Assembly: GCF_014193895.1 (NCBI RefSeq) | Contig: NZ_BLZR01000001.1 | Coordinates: 682,001-746,000 of the forward strand | Source of the DNA: Clostridium fungisolvens | GTDB taxonomy: Bacteria; Bacillota; Clostridia; Clostridiales; Clostridiaceae | Reading direction: 5' to 3' | DNA length: 64,000 nucleotides | Part shown: positions 32,678 through 40,092 of the stretch, in pieces | Layout of the letters: each line of letters starts with the position of its first letter | How positions within the stretch are numbered: position 1 is the stretch's first letter | Notes under the pieces: generated by a model | Databases searched by the model: none | Seen by the model: the letters and a program-made list of their open reading frames with translations, nothing else | Told to the model about the DNA's origin: nothing | Position numbers and translations under genes: made by a program

Positions 32678-33505
32678 ATGAAAAACAAAAAATCTATATC
32701 ACCAATTAGAATTGTTTTTTATTTAGTTCTAATTGGGTATGCATTTATAACCTTAGGTCCTTTCCTATGGAGTGCAATTACATCATTGAAGCCTACTTCA
32801 GAGGTTAATAACTTTTCGGTTAATCTAAAAGCTCTATCCTTTAAAAATTATATATTCGTATTTAAGAATTACCCATTTTTAAGATGGACTATGAATTCTA
32901 TCATAGTAGCTGGTGTTGTAACTTGTGGCAACTTATTATTTAACTCTATGGCGGGATATTCCTTAGCTAGAATTAATTTTCCAGGAAGAAATGCAATGTT
33001 TTTAGCAGTGCTAGGAATGATGATGATTCCTGGACAGGTCGTGATGGTGCCTACCTATATACTATTAAGTAAACTAGGCTGGGTAAATACCTATAAGGGA
33101 ATGACTATACCGTTTTTGACCAGCCTATTTGGAATATTCTTAATGAGACAGTTTTATTTAAGTATTCCCAAAGAAGTGGAAGAGGCAGCAGAGGTTGATG
33201 GTCTCGGAAAGTTTGGAACATTTTTTAGAATAGTAATGCCAATGTCTAAGACTGCTTTAACAACTCAATTTATACTAATGTTCACTGGAAATTGGAACAG
33301 TTTTTTATGGCCAAGTTTACTTGCTCAGTCTACTGAAATGTATACCTTACCTGTTGGGCTTAACTCCTTCTATGGTCAATATTTTCAAGCCTCAGATCAG
33401 GTTATGGCAGGAGTTATGATATTGTCCTTACCATCAATCTTAATATTCTTCCTGCTTCAAAGGAATTTTGTTAAGGGACTTACTAATTCTGAAGGAAAAG
33501 AGTAG
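32678..33505 (+). CDS. Sugar ABC transporter permease (MalG-like)
   Basis: 275 residues, six membrane helices of a CUT1 permease. The EAA loop is EEAAEVDGLGKFGTFFRIVMP (about 167-187). It pairs with the upstream permease and the binding lipoprotein. No ATP-binding subunit gene is in the operon or elsewhere in the window; in Firmicutes a shared MsmK/MsmX-type ATPase often serves such importers (family knowledge). AGGAGGGAAGTAAG precedes ATG 32678. Confidence 0.9.
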   Translation: MKNKKSISPIRIVFYLVLIGYAFITLGPFLWSAITSLKPTSEVNNFSVNLKALSFKNYIFVFKNYPFLRWTMNSIIVAGVVTCGNLLFNSMAGYSLARINFPGRNAMFLAVLGMMMIPGQVVMVPTYILLSKLGWVNTYKGMTIPFLTSLFGIFLMRQFYLSIPKEVEEAAEVDGLGKFGTFFRIVMPMSKTALTTQFILMFTGNWNSFLWPSLLAQSTEMYTLPVGLNSFYGQYFQASDQVMAGVMILSLPSILIFFLLQRNFVKGLTNSEGKE

Positions 33506-33549
33506 AGAAAAAAATATAATTAATGTGAATTTTTATATATTTCATGTTT

Positions 33550-33580
33550 ATGCATCGCTAAAAGTGATGCATTTTTATTT
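33550..33580 (+). terminator. Terminator of the GH65-ABC operon
   Basis: ATGCATCGCT (33550-33559) pairs with AGTGATGCAT (33563-33572) with one G-T pair, followed by TTTTTATTTTAT. Confidence 0.85.
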
Positions 33581-33705
33581 TATAAGAAGGTATAAATTTT
33601 GATTTAGTTAAGCTTAGACATTTCAATGGCTATATAAATTATTCCAATATAATGAACCACAAGGTAATTAGAGGAAACTAGTTCTAAGCAGTATAACTCA
33701 TATAT

Positions 33706-33758
33706 GGCTGCGGTTAGGCTAATAGAAGATTCGATTTGATTTTCAAATAACAGCAGCC
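33706..33758 (+). promoter_or_regulatory. Possible leader hairpin upstream of the GT39-like gene
   Basis: GGCTGC (33706-33711) can pair with GCAGCC (33753-33758), which abuts the ribosome binding site GTGAGGAGAG. It could occlude translation or simply be chance; it matches no riboswitch class I recognise. Confidence 0.25.
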
Positions 33759-33776
33759 CTGTGAGGAGAGATTTAT

Positions 33777-35273
33777 ATGAACGTATTTAACACAAAAATG
33801 CTAGATAGAATAATAAGCTTGATAGAAAAATGTTATTACGTTTTATTTATATTAATATTAATATTAATATTAATATTAATATTAATATTAATATTAGCAG
33901 CATTTAATATATTTCATAATCTAGGAAATGTACCTATAGATAGCTGGGATGAAGCAAGACACGGTGTAAGCGCTTATGAAATGATGAGAAGAAATGATTA
34001 TATCGTAAATACATATACTTATAAGAATGATTATTGGAACTTAAAACCACCAATAAGCTATTGGGCTATTGTTTTAGGTTATAAAATGGTTGGTTTTAAT
34101 CCATTAGGTTTAAGAATAATTCCAGCATTTGCAGCTATGCTTACAATATTCATAATTTCGATATATTGTTTGTATACCAAGGGAAGAATAGCATCATTGG
34201 TATCAGCTTCAGTATTGACAACAACTATACCATATATAACAGAACACTGTGCAAGAACTGGAGACGCTGATTCTATTTATGTACTTTTTTTTACTATAGC
34301 CATATTATGTTTATCTCTAATTGAAAAGAATAAGAAATGGCTTTATGGATATGGATTGGCCTTTGCTTTGGCATTTTTGACAAAGAGCTGGCATGCTGGA
34401 AGTATTGCTGTTATAGGAATAATATATTTGTTATTTAGTAAGCTTTTATTTAAATTCAAAATAAGACATATTATTGCACTAATATTAAGTGCATCAATTC
34501 CAATTGCAATTTGGTTGGTGTTAAGATATCCAAAAGACGGATTAGAATTTTTAAAGAATATGATAGGGTACGATCTGATGGCCAGAACTTCAACCTGCCT
34601 GGAGGGTCATGTTGGTGGAGTGTGTTATTACATAGAGCATCTTCAAGTACTAAACTTCTACTGGGCAGTAGTTCTAATGGGAATCTTAGTTGCTTTGGTA
34701 GCTTTTCTTGATGAATATAAATCAAACAGTAAATTAGTAAGCTGTGTTTTTACGGTAGTACTATGGATAGCAGTTCCATTTTTGTTTTATACTTTTGCTA
34801 AGACAAAAATTACGTGGTATATACTACCTGTATTTCCTGCTATGGCTGTAGCTATAGGTGTAGGTTCGGATTTTTTGTTAAAAGCAAAAGCTAGAAATAT
34901 AATTTCTCAAATTTTGATTATAACCATATTAGCAGTAGCAACATATAAGAATGAGGCGTTAATTAGAGAAAAAATTTTGACATTCAATAAAAACCCTAAT
35001 CAAGAACTGTTTAAAGAGGTTGGTGCAAGTAAAGATTATAAGGGCAGAAAAATATATATGCAGAATTGTGTACGTGAGCAGAATTTGGTATTAACCTCAG
35101 AATTATATGCTGATTTAAAACCTAGCAACGATGGTCTAGAAGGGTTCTTAAAAGACAACACGGAAAAGCCGTTATTACTTACGACCAAGGATGAAGCTAG
35201 AAGGCTTGGAGATAAAATAGGTAAGCTAAAATTGGTATTTGAAAGCAGGGGTGTGTATATATTTACGAAGTAA
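33777..35273 (+). CDS. ArnT/GT39-like membrane glycosyltransferase
   Basis: 498 residues with about ten to twelve membrane helices. The first extracytoplasmic loop starts DSWDEARHGVSAYEMM (about 54-69), where the acidic DE pair is the catalytic-type motif of the PMT/ArnT family, followed by WNLKPPISYW. Such enzymes move a sugar from a polyprenyl-phosphate carrier to lipid, protein or wall polymer on the outer face of the membrane. The first helix contains an uninterrupted (Ile-Leu)8 run encoded by a hexanucleotide microsatellite. It is a lone gene with a terminator on each side. Acceptor and donor are unknown. Confidence 0.85.
   Translation: MNVFNTKMLDRIISLIEKCYYVLFILILILILILILILILAAFNIFHNLGNVPIDSWDEARHGVSAYEMMRRNDYIVNTYTYKNDYWNLKPPISYWAIVLGYKMVGFNPLGLRIIPAFAAMLTIFIISIYCLYTKGRIASLVSASVLTTTIPYITEHCARTGDADSIYVLFFTIAILCLSLIEKNKKWLYGYGLAFALAFLTKSWHAGSIAVIGIIYLLFSKLLFKFKIRHIIALILSASIPIAIWLVLRYPKDGLEFLKNMIGYDLMARTSTCLEGHVGGVCYYIEHLQVLNFYWAVVLMGILVALVAFLDEYKSNSKLVSCVFTVVLWIAVPFLFYTFAKTKITWYILPVFPAMAVAIGVGSDFLLKAKARNIISQILIITILAVATYKNEALIREKILTFNKNPNQELFKEVGASKDYKGRKIYMQNCVREQNLVLTSELYADLKPSNDGLEGFLKDNTEKPLLLTTKDEARRLGDKIGKLKLVFESRGVYIFTK
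33849..33896 (+). repeat. Hexanucleotide microsatellite (ATATTA)8 in coding sequence
   Basis: Eight perfect ATATTA units encode (Ile-Leu)8 in the first membrane helix. The unit is two codons long, so changes in copy number keep the frame but alter helix length. Confidence 0.95.
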
Positions 35274-35355
35274 TATAAATTTAATTATGTAGTGGTTCAT
35301 ATATAGAAGAAAAAAATTGATACTGCAAGTTTTTGTGAAAATAATTATACCATTA

Positions 35356-35384
35356 AAAACACCTGTTACAAGGGTGTTTTTTTA
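35356..35384 (+). terminator. Terminator of the GT39-like gene
   Basis: AAAACACC (35356-35363) pairs with GGTGTTTT (35373-35380), continuing into a seven-base T run. Confidence 0.88.
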
Positions 35385-35508
35385 CTGTATAGGAAAATAT
35401 AAAAGCTTTAAGTTAATAAGTAATTATTAATCTCTTTGTAAGTTTGAAAGTATATTTAAGTTTGTGTTAATTAATTTAGATAATACTAAAATAAATATTG
35501 ATATATAT

Positions 35509-35524
35509 TATGCCACGTGGTATA
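35509..35524. promoter_or_regulatory. Palindrome with CCACGTGG core upstream of the GH43 gene
   Basis: TATGCCACGTGGTATA is a palindrome except for the G/T pair flanking the core, in an otherwise AT-rich 310 bp stretch. It lies ~190 bp before the GH43 gene and may be an operator. No regulator is assigned. The remaining intergenic DNA to 35710 shows no other feature. Confidence 0.35.
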
Positions 35525-35710
35525 TTGAAAAAGGAAGGATATAGAATAATATCTTCGACTATTCAATGATTTAGGAGACTTTAAGCTTAGGGTTATAGGG
35601 CTAAACAAATGTATATTGATATATATATTATAAAGATATGATGAAGGAATATGATAATTATTTTAATTAATATTAAATAAAAAGTTTTGAAATTAATAAG
35701 GAGAAGAACA

Positions 35711-37045
35711 ATGGCTAAATTTAAAGAATGTGATATAAAGTTTCCAAGTAAACCACCAGTTCTCATAGCTAAGCCAGAGTTTAAACCTGGTGAAGAGTCA
35801 AAAGAACAAGATAAATTTAGTTTATGGGGAGCACATGATCCCGCTATTTATCATGATCCATTGTCGGGTAATTACTACACTTATTGCACAGGAGCTATAG
35901 CAAGAAAATCTGTAGATATGATTACTTGGGAGAATATAGGTAAGGTAGTTGAAAATCCTCCAAAAGAATCTATAGAGTGGGTTGGAGACACTGGAATTTG
36001 GGCTCCGGATATTATAAAGGTTGGAGAAGAGTATAGATTGTACTGTTCTAATTCTACTTGGGGAGTGCGCCAGTCCTGCATATTTCTTGCAGTAGCAGAT
36101 AATGCGGAAGGCCCTTTTATTCCAAGAGGTTGTGTACTGAAGACTAGTGAGGATATGCCTGTAAATGCAATAGATGCTAACTTAATAATAGATGAAGAAA
36201 CTGGTCAGCAGTATATGGTTTACGGATCTTTTTGGGGAGGATGTCATATTATAAAACTAGACCCTGAAACGGGCCTTGCTGCAGAAGAAGGCATTGGTAA
36301 ATGCATTGCTCGTCGTCCAAAATGGTTTGATTGCTCAATTGAAGGGCCATATGTAAAATATAATCCTGAAACAGGATACTATTATCTTTTTGTTTCCTAT
36401 GGTTCATTAAAAAGCGATTATAATATTAGGGTAGGAAGAAGTAAATTAGTAACTGGACCATATGTGGATGTTAACGGAAGAGATATGACAGATTTAGAAG
36501 ACTATAAAAATGAAGTTGGATATATGATAGCATGTGGATATCATTTTGATAATGGACAAGGATATATGGGACCAGGTCACAATTCAGTTTTGAGAGATTT
36601 TGATAACCAATGGTATCTTGTATGTCATATAAGAGAACATGATTTTAAAACTCCTCAGATTTCAACAATGCATGTGTACAAGATGTTTTGGACACCGGAC
36701 GGATGGCCAGTGTTAAATCCAGAACCCTATGCTGGTGAGATAACTCAGCCAATAGCTAGAGAATTTATTGTAGGTGAATATGAGAGAATAAAATTAGTAC
36801 CTTCAATCCCTCAAGGAGTCTTAAACTCTGTACCAATGATTTTGACTGAAGATGGAAAGTTTGAATGTTGTTCCATTAAAGGACAATGGGAGTATTTTAA
36901 TGCTACCACAATATCAATTACCTATGGAAATATTATGGAAGTATATAAAATAACTGCTGCTTGGGATTGGCAGTTAGATGAACCAACTATAACTATAACG
37001 GGAAAAGATCAGCACGGTGTTGCGGTGTGGGGGAAGAAAGTATAA
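35711..37045 (+). CDS. GH43 family glycosidase, arabinanase-like, apparently cytoplasmic
   Basis: 444 residues from ATG 35711, which follows AAGGAGAAG; an in-frame TTG at 35687 is not needed. Five-bladed propeller residues of GH43 are seen: the catalytic-base region WGAHDPAI (about 40-47), GIWAPDI, the pKa-modulating Asp in NAIDANLI and the general acid in CSIEGPYV. GPGHNSV is characteristic of the endo-arabinanase subgroup. The C-terminal ~100 residues are a small beta-domain. There is no signal peptide, unlike secreted arabinanases, so short imported arabino-oligosaccharides are the likely substrate (inference). Confidence 0.87.
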   Translation: MAKFKECDIKFPSKPPVLIAKPEFKPGEESKEQDKFSLWGAHDPAIYHDPLSGNYYTYCTGAIARKSVDMITWENIGKVVENPPKESIEWVGDTGIWAPDIIKVGEEYRLYCSNSTWGVRQSCIFLAVADNAEGPFIPRGCVLKTSEDMPVNAIDANLIIDEETGQQYMVYGSFWGGCHIIKLDPETGLAAEEGIGKCIARRPKWFDCSIEGPYVKYNPETGYYYLFVSYGSLKSDYNIRVGRSKLVTGPYVDVNGRDMTDLEDYKNEVGYMIACGYHFDNGQGYMGPGHNSVLRDFDNQWYLVCHIREHDFKTPQISTMHVYKMFWTPDGWPVLNPEPYAGEITQPIAREFIVGEYERIKLVPSIPQGVLNSVPMILTEDGKFECCSIKGQWEYFNATTISITYGNIMEVYKITAAWDWQLDEPTITITGKDQHGVAVWGKKV

Positions 37046-37087
37046 ATCTATGCTTTAAAAATTATAATATTTAAATTAGTATTTACA

Positions 37088-37129
37088 AGGCTTTAATAAT
37101 ATTTGCTAATATTATTGGAGCTTTTTTTT
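37088..37129 (+). terminator. Terminator of the GH43 gene
   Basis: AATAATATT (about 37095-37103) pairs with AATATTATT (37108-37116), extended by AGGCT/AGCTT-type pairing, followed by eight T. From 37130 to 37375 I see only AT-rich sequence with a degenerate, stop-riddled reading frame. Confidence 0.88.
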
Positions 37130-37377
37130 AAAACTTTTTTGAACATATGGTATGATGTATAATTATTTCTAATACAAGTTCTAGAATGTGATTATAGAAA
37201 TTATGAAGATCGTAGAGCAGATGACTGGGCTAAAAAATATTTATGAAATCATAGAATTGCTAAAATGATATACTAATATAGCTTAGAAGTTATATTTTTA
37301 AAAGAAGGATATGCAAATATAAAACTATATAATTAACTTGAAGTGGCTATATGAAGATGAATTACGTAAGTTTTCAT

Positions 37378-37415
37378 AATGGATTCTTGGAAAATGACTT
37401 TGCCAAGAATCCATT
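37378..37415 (-). terminator. Hairpin downstream of the TSUP gene
   Basis: AATGGATTCTTGG (37378-37390) pairs perfectly with CCAAGAATCCATT (37403-37415). There is no long T run on the minus strand, but the stem touches the TSUP stop codon. Confidence 0.65.
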
Positions 37416-37417
37416 GA

Positions 37418-37780
37418 CTATTTTCCAAATAGCATCTTCAAAGATATTATAAGCATAAAAAGTGCAAAGCCTTTCTTTAACATTTCAGGGGAAATTGCTT
37501 GAGCAATTTTACCACCAAATATGCCTCCGATAAGTACAGTAATACAGATGATTATTCCTGCTTTTACATCAACATCACCCTTTTTATAATATTCTAAAAA
37601 AGCCAATAGACCTACTGGGGGAAGTAATACAGCCAATGAAGTCCCTTGTGCCTTTAATTGAGTAAAACTACATATGTAAATAAGTGCAGGAACTATTATT
37701 ACTCCGCCACCAATACCAAAAAGTCCGCTTAATATGCCGGCAACAAGGCCAATTAAAATAAATAATATCAGATTAAGCAT
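37418..37780 (-). CDS. TSUP (TauE/SafE) family transporter, half-length
   Basis: 120 residues with about four membrane helices. The N-terminus GLVAGILSGLFGIGGGVIIVPAL is the canonical TSUP signature. Typical members have ~250 residues made from two inverted halves; this protein is one half, so it must dimerise or pair with another half if it transports. No second half-gene is next to it. Likely substrates in the family are sulfite, sulfoacetate or other anions. ATG 37780 is eight bases after GAGG; a GTG at 37783 is in frame. Confidence 0.82.
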   Translation of the reverse strand: MLNLILFILIGLVAGILSGLFGIGGGVIIVPALIYICSFTQLKAQGTSLAVLLPPVGLLAFLEYYKKGDVDVKAGIIICITVLIGGIFGGKIAQAISPEMLKKGFALFMLIISLKMLFGK

Positions 37781-37940
37781 CACGATTACCTCATTTATAA
37801 AGATTAATAGTATTTATTATTCCACAAAAAAGTTTTAATATTAGATTATGTTTAGTAGTATGTTGAAATTAAAGTGTTTCTTCGTATGATATCTAAATGA
37901 ATTTTGTAAAAAATTAATAATAAATCAGGAGTGAAGAAAG

Positions 37941-38231
37941 ATGATAGTTAAAAGTGTTACTTTTTATATTAAGCCAGAATATATAGAAGAGTTTATTGAA
38001 GCAACTTTAGAAAATCAGAGATATTCATTAAAGGAAGAAGGAATTAAAGCATTTGATTTCTTAAGAGATTCCGATGATGCTAGCAAGTTTTTACTATATG
38101 AAGTATATGAATCAGAAAAAGCAATGGAAGAACACTTAAAAACAGAACATTTCAATAAGTGGATAAATAATGTAGAGGGATATTTTTTAAGCCCAAGAGA
38201 AAGAAGTGTATATAAGCCTGTAAGTAAATAA
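37941..38231 (+). CDS. Antibiotic biosynthesis monooxygenase (ABM) domain protein
   Basis: 96 residues, one ferredoxin-like ABM fold as in YgiN/HmoA-type proteins: VTFYIKPEYIEEFIEATLEN at the start, FDFLRDSDDASKFLLYEVYES in the middle and the conserved HLKTEHFNKW near residues 64-73. Members act as cofactor-free quinol monooxygenases, haem-degrading enzymes or simply small dimers; these cannot be separated here. AGGAGTG lies before ATG 37941. Monocistronic. Confidence 0.85.
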   Translation: MIVKSVTFYIKPEYIEEFIEATLENQRYSLKEEGIKAFDFLRDSDDASKFLLYEVYESEKAMEEHLKTEHFNKWINNVEGYFLSPRERSVYKPVSK

Positions 38232-38395
38232 ATTTGTTTTGTTTTTAATGTATATAAAAGTGTAAAATCTTTAATCTAGCTAAACCTAGTTATTTCAACG
38301 ATTTAGCATAGCTTTTTAGGTGGTACAGTAAAAAACAAAATATATCCGCATGCCAGATTTTCATCATATGAATACGGAAAGGAAAACGCGCATTA

Positions 38396-38431
38396 AAATT
38401 CGCTGAGGGAGGTGGCTTCAGCGGATTTTTT
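38396..38431. terminator. Bidirectional terminator
   Basis: AATTCGCTGA (38397-38406) pairs with TCAGCGGATT (38418-38427) with one T-G pair, followed by TTTTT on +; on the minus strand the stem is followed by TTTTAATG. It separates the convergent ABM and flavodoxin-like units. Confidence 0.8.
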
Positions 38432-38433
38432 AG

Positions 38434-39084
38434 TTAAAAAGAATTTTTTAAAGGAGTGGAATATAACTGCTCTTTACTTACTAAAAAAGTATTGGCAAAA
38501 TCGACCCAGCTGTTATTAGCAAAAGATATAAACTTAGACTTGGGAAAGTTAGGTGATATAAAGAGGTTTTCTTTAGAATCTTGTTTATTGTTTACAATAT
38601 CTTCGCTTAGAGCGATGAAAGCAGTATATATCTCTCGTTTTATATCACTGTTTATTGGAATTATATCTTTAGTTAATTTCATAAATTCACCAGCACCTAT
38701 ACCTACTCCAAATCGCCATATAAAGCCTGTCTTAAGGCAAAAGTTCTCTAACAGGGCTATTGCATTTTTGGTTTGAATTCCTTCAAAAAAACCACAGTTT
38801 ACGATAGTATATACTTTAGGATGTTTAGTAGAATTTTTAGCTAATGGCTCTAAAGTTTCTAAAAATTCAATCACTGAAGAGGGGAGTGTATCAATATATA
38901 AAGGAAAAGCAAGCACAATAGCATCTGAATCAGCAATCACCTCATAATCAAGTTTATCGTTCAAGGAGATGTGATTTATTTCTTCTATATTATTTGATGT
39001 GATTTTGTATAATTCATCAATAAAATTTTTAGATGCACTATTATTCCCTTTGGGGCTACCATTTATAAAACATATTTTCGCCAT
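38434..39084 (-). CDS. Flavodoxin-like / NADPH-dependent FMN reductase-like protein
   Basis: 216 residues. The N-terminal phosphate-binding stretch KICFINGSPKGNNSASKNFI (about 3-22) and the strand ADAIVLAFPLYIDTLPSSVIEFLE, expected to contact the flavin, identify the flavodoxin-like fold. It is the second gene of a pair: its ATG overlaps the TAA of the preceding gene by one base (TAATG at 39086-39082), which indicates translational coupling. It presumably is a flavin-dependent reductase; substrate not known. Confidence 0.83.
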   Translation of the reverse strand: MAKICFINGSPKGNNSASKNFIDELYKITSNNIEEINHISLNDKLDYEVIADSDAIVLAFPLYIDTLPSSVIEFLETLEPLAKNSTKHPKVYTIVNCGFFEGIQTKNAIALLENFCLKTGFIWRFGVGIGAGEFMKLTKDIIPINSDIKREIYTAFIALSEDIVNNKQDSKENLFISPNFPKSKFISFANNSWVDFANTFLVSKEQLYSTPLKNSF

Positions 39085-39653
39085 TACTCTTCTCCTCCTA
39101 TTTTCTTAATATGGTCTAATACCATAAGAACTGAAGCTTCAACCTGTTCCCGTTGTCTGCATATTTGAGTTTTAGCTTTTTCTACTTGAAAATTTATAGC
39201 ATTGGCTTGATTTAAGTTCTTAAAATCTTGTTCTTCTTTTTGTGTAATATTGTCGCCATAACCTATAAAAAATAGATCTGGATATTTATCATAGCGTGGA
39301 GCATGGTGCATTTCTCCATTTACTTCTTTAAAGAAAGGAAGTAGTTTGCATATGCTTCTATCAAGTACTTTTTTTATTTTAGAACTATAACCACCATACT
39401 TTATTTCATTAAGTATGATATAAAGGTCACTATTTACATCAGCTTCAGCTATATCTCTGGTTATATCATCAAATATACATACCCCAGGTGTTTTTACCCA
39501 GCAATTAAAGCAGCCTATACATTTTTTCATTTCGGCCGCACTAACATTATAATGTTTGAAAACATAGTTATTTTCTTTTAAAGCCTTTAACAAAGCTTCT
39601 TCTAAAGTTTTTCCTAGTGTAGCTGAACTATCACTTACTATTAAAATTTTCAT
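39084..39653 (-). CDS. Flavodoxin family protein (NADPH-dependent FMN reductase-like)
   Basis: 189 residues. It opens KILIVSDSSATLGKTLEEALLKAL, a flavin phosphate loop of the reductase type, and has a Cys motif CIGCFNCW (about 45-52), commonly seen in iron-sulfur flavoproteins or in flavodoxin-like reductases next to such genes. Only this short Cys motif is present, so a full 4Fe-4S cluster is uncertain. It is the first gene of a translationally coupled pair. Expression should start at the minus-strand promoter 39703-39732, which is flanked by two operator dyads. Confidence 0.82.
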   Translation of the reverse strand: MKILIVSDSSATLGKTLEEALLKALKENNYVFKHYNVSAAEMKKCIGCFNCWVKTPGVCIFDDITRDIAEADVNSDLYIILNEIKYGGYSSKIKKVLDRSICKLLPFFKEVNGEMHHAPRYDKYPDLFFIGYGDNITQKEEQDFKNLNQANAINFQVEKAKTQICRQREQVEASVLMVLDHIKKIGGEE

Positions 39654-39677
39654 AAATTTCCCCCTGGTATTAATAAG

Positions 39678-39732
39678 TTGACACTGTAAACTTAATGGAA
39701 TAATTATACAATTTAAATATTTACAATGTCAA
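39678..39732 (-). promoter_or_regulatory. Promoter of the flavodoxin-like operon flanked by two matching operator dyads
   Basis: On the minus strand TTGACA (39732-39727), 18 bp, TATAAT (39708-39703). TTTACAATGTCAA (39720-39732) covers the -35, and TTGACACTGTAAA (39678-39690) lies near the transcription start. Each is a dyad TTNACANTGTNAA, and the two are inverted copies of one another with one difference. Confidence 0.7.
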
Positions 39733-39869
39733 TATAATGTTAGAATTATATAAAAAGTGTGATTGGTATTATTAGTAATTAAGTAGCTATCAAAGCACTG
39801 TGTGTAAAATAAGAATCAAAACCTTAACTTAAATATTAATCTTTAACATAGTGCAAGATAATAATTAGA

Positions 39870-39927
39870 GAAAAGGTATATATAAATTAGTAGCTTATAA
39901 TTTGTATACACCTTTTCATATTTTTTC
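39870..39927 (+). terminator. Orphan intrinsic terminator
   Basis: GAAAAGGT (39870-39877) pairs with ACCTTTTC (39910-39917) with further TATA/AAATTA pairing inside, followed by ATATTTTTTC. No + strand gene lies upstream within 1.6 kb. A second weak dyad, GCACTGTGTGTAAA / TTTAACATAGTGC (about 39797-39855), precedes it. The rest of 39733-40055 shows nothing else. Confidence 0.6.
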
Positions 39928-40055
39928 TTTGACTTGTAATATATAGAAATGTAAAATTGTACTAATGAGTACAAAATATTAGGTATATGCTAGATTAATC
40001 CCTTCAAATTAAATCTGTATCTTTAAAGTTATCATAATAATCCAGCAGAGATTTG

Positions 40056-40074
40056 AAGATGATGTAATCATCTT
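40056..40074. promoter_or_regulatory. Perfect palindrome before the Fe-S protein gene
   Basis: AAGATGAT (40056-40063), GTA, ATCATCTT (40067-40074), located immediately before the ribosome binding site of the 40093 gene. It may act as an operator or as an RNA hairpin limiting translation. Confidence 0.4.
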
Positions 40075-40092
40075 TAGAAAGGTTGTGAAACT

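Noticed and set aside
33600..33776. Known riboswitch upstream of the GT39-like gene
   Set aside because: A GGCTGC/GCAGCC pairing exists but no conserved core of c-di-GMP, purine, SAM or other classes could be matched.
33849..33896. Phase-variable on/off switch by the microsatellite
   Set aside because: The repeat unit is six bases, so slippage does not shift the reading frame; only length variation is possible.
37190..37345. Possible decayed gene reading ...DYRNYEDRRADDWAKKYL
   Set aside because: Several in-frame stops, no start or ribosome binding site and no recognisable family; could be chance in AT-rich DNA.
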